Source: Arthrobacter citreus (GTDB lineage Bacteria > Actinomycetota > Actinomycetes > Actinomycetales > Micrococcaceae). Taken from it: a stretch of DNA of 64,000 bases. This document shows, piece after piece, positions 59,722 to 64,000 of this stretch (its first letter is position 1; every line of letters begins with the position of its first letter). The notes beneath the pieces are model-generated. The model saw nothing but the letters and a program-made list of their open reading frames with translations. It was not told the DNA's origin and did no database searches. A program made the position numbers and the translations under genes. The stretch covers positions 372,001-436,000 of the forward strand of contig NZ_VTFV01000002.1 of the NCBI RefSeq assembly GCF_009192745.1. The letters are read 5' to 3'.

Positions 59722-60237
59722 ATGGAATCGAGCGACCTGTTAGTTGACGCATTCGGCCGGCTTCCCTCTACCGTGCGGCGGGTGGTGCACGGACTGAGTG
59801 CGAAGGAACTGAACCACCGGCCGTACCCGGATGGCAACTCCATCGCGTGGCTCATTTGGCACCTCGCGCGGGTTGAGGATGCCCAGGTGGCCGACATCGC
59901 CGGGCACCAGCAGGTGTGGACCGCCGAAGGCTGGGCAGGCCGGGTAGGACTGCCGCTCGACGCCGAGGACACCGGCTACGGCCATACCTCGGAGCAGGTC
60001 GCCAAGGTGCAGGTGCAGTCCGGTGACGTGCTGCAGGGGTACTACGACGCCGTGAGCGCCCGGACCATTGCCTTCGTCTCCGGCCTGTCTGCGGCGGACC
60101 TGGACCGGGTAGTGGATACGGCGTGGGACCCGCCCGTCACGCTGGGGGTGCGGCTGGTCAGCTCCCTGGCCGACTGCCTGGAGCATGCGGGGCAGGCAGC
60201 CTACGTGCGGGGAATGCTGGCCGCCGGGCGATCCTGA
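59722..60237 (+). CDS. DinB-like (DUF664) four-helix protein
   Basis: A 171-residue DinB/YfiT-like metal-binding four-helix protein, related to mycothiol- or bacillithiol-dependent transferases. His residues that could hold metal are in AWLIWHLARVED, and DCLEHAGQAAYVRGML near the C-terminus. GAGGAGTTCC precedes the ATG. Function inferred only from family. Confidence 0.88.
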   Translation: MESSDLLVDAFGRLPSTVRRVVHGLSAKELNHRPYPDGNSIAWLIWHLARVEDAQVADIAGHQQVWTAEGWAGRVGLPLDAEDTGYGHTSEQVAKVQVQSGDVLQGYYDAVSARTIAFVSGLSAADLDRVVDTAWDPPVTLGVRLVSSLADCLEHAGQAAYVRGMLAAGRS

Positions 60238-60310
60238 ACATCGTGGCCAGCCTGTCCGAGTCCTCCAAATCCATGGCGGTCACCCCGGGCCTGCGGTGAG
60301 CCGGAGACCC

Positions 60311-60330
60311 GGCCGGCAGCTAGACCGGCC
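60311..60330. terminator. Short hairpin between convergent genes
   Basis: GGCCGG (60311-60316) and CCGGCC (60325-60330) form a six-bp stem just past the stop of the minus-strand Csp gene. Weak intrinsic terminator candidate. Confidence 0.4.
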
Positions 60331-60333
60331 GGC

Positions 60334-60741
60334 CTAGGAACCGATCGTCAGCAGCAGCGCATCGCAGGCAGCCGCACAGCGGTGGCAGGCCTCGGCGCAG
60401 ATACGGCAGTGGTCGTGCGCGGAGGCGTGCTGCTCGCATTCATCCGCACACCGGCGGCACGCTGCGGCGCAGGCGCGGACAAGCTCAACGGCGGACGCGT
60501 AGTCCTTCCCCGCCCGGGCCAGCACCTTTCCGGTGGCTCCGCAGATCTCCGCGCAGTCCAGGTCGGTGCGGATGCAGCTGACCATGTCCCCGAGCATGTC
60601 TTCGCCGAGGCAGGCATCCGCGCAGGCAGTGCAGGTCTGGACGCAGTCGAAGCACGCTTCGATGCAGGCGGCCAGCGCATCCATGTCCACGTTGGAGTTC
60701 CCTGCGGGGTGGGACGTCAGCATGTCTTTGATCAGGCTCAT
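60334..60741 (-). CDS. Four-helix-bundle copper storage protein (Csp, DUF326)
   Basis: A 135-residue Cys-rich protein. Cys lie on helices facing the core: ACIEACFDCVQTCTACADACLGE, SCIRTDLDCAEICGATG, RACAAACRRCADECEQ and HDHCRICAEACHRCAAACD, about 16 Cys in all. This matches Csp3-like cytosolic copper-storage proteins; no Tat or Sec signal is present. It probably buffers Cu(I). It is downstream of no metal regulator visible here. Confidence 0.92.
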   Translation of the reverse strand: MSLIKDMLTSHPAGNSNVDMDALAACIEACFDCVQTCTACADACLGEDMLGDMVSCIRTDLDCAEICGATGKVLARAGKDYASAVELVRACAAACRRCADECEQHASAHDHCRICAEACHRCAAACDALLLTIGS

Positions 60742-60912
60742 GGTGTGCTCCTTCTTCTCCGTGATGCGGCGGCAAGCTCCCGCCGCGGGCTTGCCGCGAG
60801 CCTAGCCAAGCGGCTGCCGAGCCCTCAAGGAGCCTGCGGCATTTTGCCCCCGGACTAGGCGGGTGCATAGAATCGGCGTAGCCTGACAAGGCCGGTTATC
60901 CGGAACAGGCCC

Positions 60913-60985
60913 GGGGCTTTAGCTCAGTTGGTAGAGCGTTTCGTTCGCAATGAAAAGGTCAGGGGTTCGATTCCCCTAAGCTCCA
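60913..60985 (+). tRNA. tRNA-Ala (anticodon CGC)
   Basis: A complete cloverleaf: acceptor GGGGCTT pairs with AAGCTCC (including the G3-U70 wobble pair that marks tRNA-Ala), D-arm GCTC-AGTTGGTA-GAGC, anticodon loop TTCGCAA giving anticodon CGC, and T-arm AGGGG-TTCGATT-CCCCT. No CCA is encoded. It reads codon GCG. Confidence 0.95.
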
Positions 60986-60993
60986 CAGATGTG

Positions 60994-61034
60994 GTCCCGT
61001 CCTCTCCGCCCAGCGGGGAGGACGGGACTTTTTT
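60994..61034 (+). terminator. Intrinsic terminator of tRNA-Ala
   Basis: GTCCCGTCCTC and GAGGACGGGAC form an 11-bp stem around a loop with an extra short GC pair region, followed by six T. This is a textbook terminator directly after the tRNA gene. Confidence 0.9.
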
Positions 61035-61129
61035 GTGCCCGAATATGAAGTTCCCAAATAGGCGGCAGTGCAGGCCTCCGGCCTATATTGGCCGCAGTCA
61101 TGTAACGGGCATCACAGAAAGGGAACAGC

Positions 61130-61504
61130 GTGAACAACAAGGAACTGGTTCTCGATTTCTACGAGAAGTACAACAACCGCGACGTCGAGGGCGTGATGGC
61201 CTACCTCGGGGACACTTACATCCAGCACAATCCCTGGGTCGCCGACGGCCCCGAGGCATTCCGCCGCTTTGTGACCTACCTGCGCGAGAACTACCCGGAC
61301 GGCCGCAACGAAGTAAAGCGCGCAATTGCCGACGGCGACCTGGTGGCACTGCACGTTCACTCGCGCCGGGTTCCGGGCGAAGAAGGCCGGGCCATCGTGG
61401 ACATCTTCCGGGTCGAAGACGGCAAAGTCGTTGAGCACTGGGACGTCATCCAGCCCATCCCCAAGGAGATCTACCCGCCCATCAATGACAACGGGTACTT
61501 CTAG
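61130..61504 (+). CDS. SnoaL-like/NTF2 family protein (polyketide-cyclase-like)
   Basis: A 124-residue NTF2-like protein: VLDFYEKYNNRDVEGVMAYLGDTYIQHNPWVADGPEAFRRFV then EGRAIVDIFRVEDGKVVEHWDVIQPIP. This matches the SnoaL/YybH-type predicted ester-cyclase group common in bacteria. GTG start at 61130, with AAAGGGAACAGC ahead of it. Biological role unknown. Confidence 0.9.
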   Translation: MNNKELVLDFYEKYNNRDVEGVMAYLGDTYIQHNPWVADGPEAFRRFVTYLRENYPDGRNEVKRAIADGDLVALHVHSRRVPGEEGRAIVDIFRVEDGKVVEHWDVIQPIPKEIYPPINDNGYF

Positions 61505-61535
61505 CCAATACTCCAGGCCCGCCTAAGCTGGAGAA

Positions 61536-62042
61536 ATGCTGCCGCCGGACACCCCAAGACTCCGTTTCCGCGAGATGACGCCGGAGGACCTTGACCTCAT
61601 GGCTGCGCTGCTGGGCGATCCGGCGGTCATGACCTACTACCCGGCGCCCAAGACCCGGGACGAGGCGGCCCAATGGATCGCCTGGAACGAAGCCAACTAC
61701 GCCCGGCACGGTTATGGCCTGTGGATCGTGGAGACGCACGACGGCGAGTTCCTGGGGGACTGCGGCCTCACTTGGCAGAAGATCAACGGCCAGGACACCG
61801 AACTGGAAGTCGGCTACCACATCCGCACCGGCAGGCAGGGCCACGGCTACGCGACCGAAGCCGCAGCCGCCTGCCGGAACTTTGCCCGCGACACCCTGCA
61901 GGCGCCCCGGCTGGTTGCCATCATCCATCCGGAAAACACGGCATCGCGGCGGGTAGCGGAGAAGCTCGGCATGGGCCCTGTCGATGAGGACCACGGCGGA
62001 CCCATCCCGGTACGAACGGTGATGGGCATGAACCTCCGCTAG
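61536..62042 (+). CDS. GNAT family N-acetyltransferase (RimJ/RimL-like)
   Basis: A 168-residue acetyltransferase: PRLRFREMTPEDLDLMAALLGDPAVMTYYPAPKTRDEAAQWI opening, motif A VGYHIRTGRQGHGYATEAAAACRNFA and HPENTASRRVAEKLGMG near the C-terminus. This is the Acetyltransf_3 type that modifies protein N-termini or antibiotics; substrate unknown. GGAGAA lies directly before the ATG. Confidence 0.93.
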   Translation: MLPPDTPRLRFREMTPEDLDLMAALLGDPAVMTYYPAPKTRDEAAQWIAWNEANYARHGYGLWIVETHDGEFLGDCGLTWQKINGQDTELEVGYHIRTGRQGHGYATEAAAACRNFARDTLQAPRLVAIIHPENTASRRVAEKLGMGPVDEDHGGPIPVRTVMGMNLR

Positions 62043-62629
62043 GCAGATTCCCGTCCGTGCCGGTAGCCCCGCCGGACCTCGGCGATGGCCCGTGCAATGT
62101 TCGGATCCCGCCCGGAGGCGGTCATGATCGTGTCGAAGTCCGTCAGCCCTACGTCGCCGTGGCGGACGGTTACCTCAATCTCCGTGCGCTTGGCGGCGTG
62201 CGGACGGCGCGGCGGTCCGGCAATCGCCGCGTTCCCCGCCAGCGCGGCGCGGCCGGTGCGCACCATCCGCATCTCGCCGCCCACGTCATCCCGGAAACGG
62301 AAGGTCTTTCCCTTCCTGGTGGTCATCAGCGCACGCCACTGCTCACGCTGCACCTTCGGTGCGGCGGGGAAGAACTGCGCGACGGCGTCGTTCAGGGCAG
62401 CGGTCTCCGCCTCCTCGCGGCGCGGACGCAGGACGAGCCGCTCCCTGAGGATGAAGAGCGGGTAAACCACCAGGAGGATGGCCAGTGCCACAGCGATGAA
62501 ATTGAAACCGCCGAAAATGATGAACGCTGCGGCCGTGAAGACCAGCCGGCTCACTGCCTTCTCCGAATATGTTCGCGGCGGCGTATACGGAACTCCCACC
62601 CGCACGCTGGATTCTTCACTCATGCCCAT
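62039..62629 (-). CDS. Membrane-anchored hypothetical protein
   Basis: A 196-residue protein with one hydrophobic region of two helices (LVFTAAAFIIFGGFNFIAVALAILLVVYPLFIL, residues about 30-60) and a basic, helical C-terminal part (RKGKTFRFRDDVGGEMRMVRTGRAAL; ends EVRRGYRHGRESA). Its start overlaps the stop of the upstream coiled-coil gene by about ten bases, so the two are one operon. No family recognised. Confidence 0.75.
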   Translation of the reverse strand: MGMSEESSVRVGVPYTPPRTYSEKAVSRLVFTAAAFIIFGGFNFIAVALAILLVVYPLFILRERLVLRPRREEAETAALNDAVAQFFPAAPKVQREQWRALMTTRKGKTFRFRDDVGGEMRMVRTGRAALAGNAAIAGPPRRPHAAKRTEIEVTVRHGDVGLTDFDTIMTASGRDPNIARAIAEVRRGYRHGRESA

Positions 62630-63219
62630 CCGCCTTTCAGCTCTGCCAGGGCTTCTGCTTCCCGCGCCAGCCGGGTGGCCTCGCGCAGCTCGGTATCGAA
62701 CGGATTGCCGGGACCGGCAGGAATTCCGGCAGGAACACCGCCCAGCCCATCCAGCCTTAGCCGGCTCTGCTCCACGGTGACGGCTAGGCGCAGCTCAGCC
62801 TGCGCCTTAACCAGGTCTGCCAGCAGCTGGTGGACCTTTTCACGCCGGGAACGGATCTCCTCGAGGTGGGCGGAGGCCATCTCCCCGCGCTCGGTTGCCA
62901 GTGAGTGCATGCGCCGTGCTGTCCCGGCCAGCGTCAGTACTGCGGGGGACGGTTCGGCCGGCATGACGGTCTCCACTGCTTCGCGCCGCAGCCTGTAGGC
63001 CTCGGAGACTGAGGCGAAATGGGCGGCCATTTCTCCCGCTACCCGTTCCTGTTCCTCGAGGGTCCGTCCGGCGGCCCGGGCTGATGTCATGGCGCTTTCC
63101 AGCCGCGCATGGATTTCTTCATGGTTGGCCCGCGGCGGCGGAAGCGTTCCCCGCCGCGCATCAAGGTTCGTCCGCAGGGTGCTGCTCACGCGACGCAAAT
63201 CCTGGAGTAATCGGGCCAT
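62620..63219 (-). CDS. Coiled-coil hypothetical protein
   Basis: A 199-residue soluble protein that is almost entirely helical with heptad-like coiled coil (RLESAMTSARAAGRTLEEQERVAGEMAAHFASVSEAYRLRREAVE; RSRREKVHQLLADLVKAQAELRLAVTVEQSRL). A Gly/Pro hinge near residue 160 (GGVPAGIPAGPGNP) precedes a final helix. Co-transcribed with the membrane protein downstream; they may interact. Family not recognised. Confidence 0.75.
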   Translation of the reverse strand: MARLLQDLRRVSSTLRTNLDARRGTLPPPRANHEEIHARLESAMTSARAAGRTLEEQERVAGEMAAHFASVSEAYRLRREAVETVMPAEPSPAVLTLAGTARRMHSLATERGEMASAHLEEIRSRREKVHQLLADLVKAQAELRLAVTVEQSRLRLDGLGGVPAGIPAGPGNPFDTELREATRLAREAEALAELKGGWA

Positions 63220-63510
63220 GATTCTCCTCAGCCGGGAATTGTTCCGGACCCCTAATGCCCCTCAGCTCTCTGCCCCGCAGCTGCCGTGCATCAGAAGGAA
63301 GTGTGCAGGAGTCTAGCAGTGGCGGAGAGCGGCCGGGATGGGGTTGCACAGATTAGTTGTGCGCGCTGCCGGAGTTGGCTGGGCGTGAGTCCTGCCACGT
63401 CGGGCCGGTGCGGATTATCCTCATCTGCCGCCCGGATGCAACGGTGTTGCCCGGTATCGGCAGCTCAACAGAACCAGAAATCCCATGTTCCTGCGTTATG
63501 CTCCCATATC

Positions 63511-64000
63511 ATGGCTGCGCGTAAATCTCCCGTGTTCACCACGGCAACCACATTCGGACGCCTGCTCTCCTTCCTTGGGGTCAGTGTGATCTGCGGAGTG
63601 CTTACTGCCGGGCTGTTCGTGCCCATGGCAGCCGGAGCCGGATCCGCGGCGTCGGCCTCCATTTCCTTCTTCGATGGCCTGCCTGCCGATCTGGAGCGTG
63701 CCACGCTGGCCACGCCAACCCGGATCGTTGCGGCGGACGACTCGCTGATCGCCACCCTGTACGAGGAGAACCGCCAGCCGGTCACCCTCGACCAGATTTC
63801 CCCGCACATGCAGGACGCCTTGATCTCCGTTGAGGATTCCCGTTACTACGAGCACGGGGGTGTGGACATGCAGGGCATCTTTGGTGCCCTTGCCAGCAAC
63901 GTCTCCAAAGGAACCAACCGCGGCGCCTCCACCATCACCCAGCAGTTCGTGACCAACGTGCTGGCCAATGGAGCCAGGGAACGCGGGGAAGAAGCGGTCT
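63511..64000 (+). CDS. Class A penicillin-binding protein (transglycosylase-transpeptidase), 5' part
   Basis: Peptidoglycan synthase at the outer face of the membrane; the frame runs off the window after about 163 codons. It shows a cytoplasmic basic start (AARKSPVF), one membrane anchor (LLSFLGVSVICGVLTAGLFVPMA), then the GT51 glycosyltransferase domain with its catalytic-Glu motif ISVEDSRYYEHGGVD and RGASTITQQFVTN. The transpeptidase domain would follow outside the window. The ribosome site is weak, so an alternative start is possible. Confidence 0.92.
   Translation, partial: MAARKSPVFTTATTFGRLLSFLGVSVICGVLTAGLFVPMAAGAGSAASASISFFDGLPADLERATLATPTRIVAADDSLIATLYEENRQPVTLDQISPHMQDALISVEDSRYYEHGGVDMQGIFGALASNVSKGTNRGASTITQQFVTNVLANGARERGEEAV

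Overview
The window is high-GC DNA with short intergenic gaps and strong Shine-Dalgarno sequences. Its gene families (IdeR/DtxR-type iron box, many GntR/PadR/HxlR/WYL/IclR regulators, a homoprotocatechuate dioxygenase of the Brevibacterium/Arthrobacter type) point to a soil actinobacterium of the Micrococcaceae, most likely Arthrobacter or a close relative. This is inferred from gene content; no rRNA is present. It reads as chromosome: no plasmid replication genes, no prophage and no CRISPR array. One tRNA (Ala, anticodon CGC) lies near 60.9 kb.

Layout. 0-7 kb: sugar-type ABC importer parts (ATPase and binding protein, divergent around a CRP-like site), a Gfo/Idh/MocA dehydrogenase, a sugar-phosphate isomerase-like protein, an acetamidase/formamidase and an SDR, i.e. 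a carbohydrate or polyol uptake and oxidation block. 8.2-13.1 kb: a minus-strand homoprotocatechuate meta-cleavage operon (FAH-RraA fusion, GntR regulator, hpaE, hpaD) with a palindromic operator and a terminator hairpin. 13.3-16.0 kb: a lower-GC accessory islet with a HipA-like kinase, a DUF3037 protein and a convergent DUF2971 protein. 16.5-23.4 kb: an ABC-type export pair, small proteins, a frameshifted PIG-L deacetylase, a WYL regulator with divergent hydrolase, and a Vms1-like protein. 23.6-25.9 kb: cyanase with an FNT-family channel and a divergent PAS/AraC regulator. 26-31 kb: small regulator-target pairs and a glycine-rich repeat protein. 31.3-36.2 kb: iron-siderophore ABC importer under an IdeR/DtxR box. 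36.2-43.9 kb: bactofilin-like membrane protein, CMD protein, two NAD(P)-binding proteins split by a DUF4041/GIY-YIG gene between imperfect 42-bp direct repeats, PadR/HAAS pair, aldo-keto reductase. 43.5-48 kb: HxlR regulator, a frameshifted LLM-FAD oxidoreductase fusion, a nested repeat element, and an Old Yellow Enzyme. 48-56.6 kb: MFS remnant, GT87 mannosyltransferase-like protein, lipoprotein, a 973-residue kinase-aminotransferase fusion, a P1B-type ATPase, an IclR regulator. 56.6-59.3 kb: Mn-type ABC importer with tandem operator-like boxes. 59.3-64 kb: DinB-like protein, Csp copper-storage protein, tRNA-Ala, small enzymes, and the start of a class A penicillin-binding protein cut by the window edge.

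The candidates most worth following are the HipA-like/DUF3037/DUF2971 islet, the DUF4041/GIY-YIG single-gene islet with its direct repeats, the FAH-RraA fusion in the hpa operon, and the two apparent frameshifts (PIG-L at about 20.1 kb; LLM-FAD in a run of six G at 44.46 kb). All functional statements come from reading the sequence and recalled family knowledge; no database search was run.
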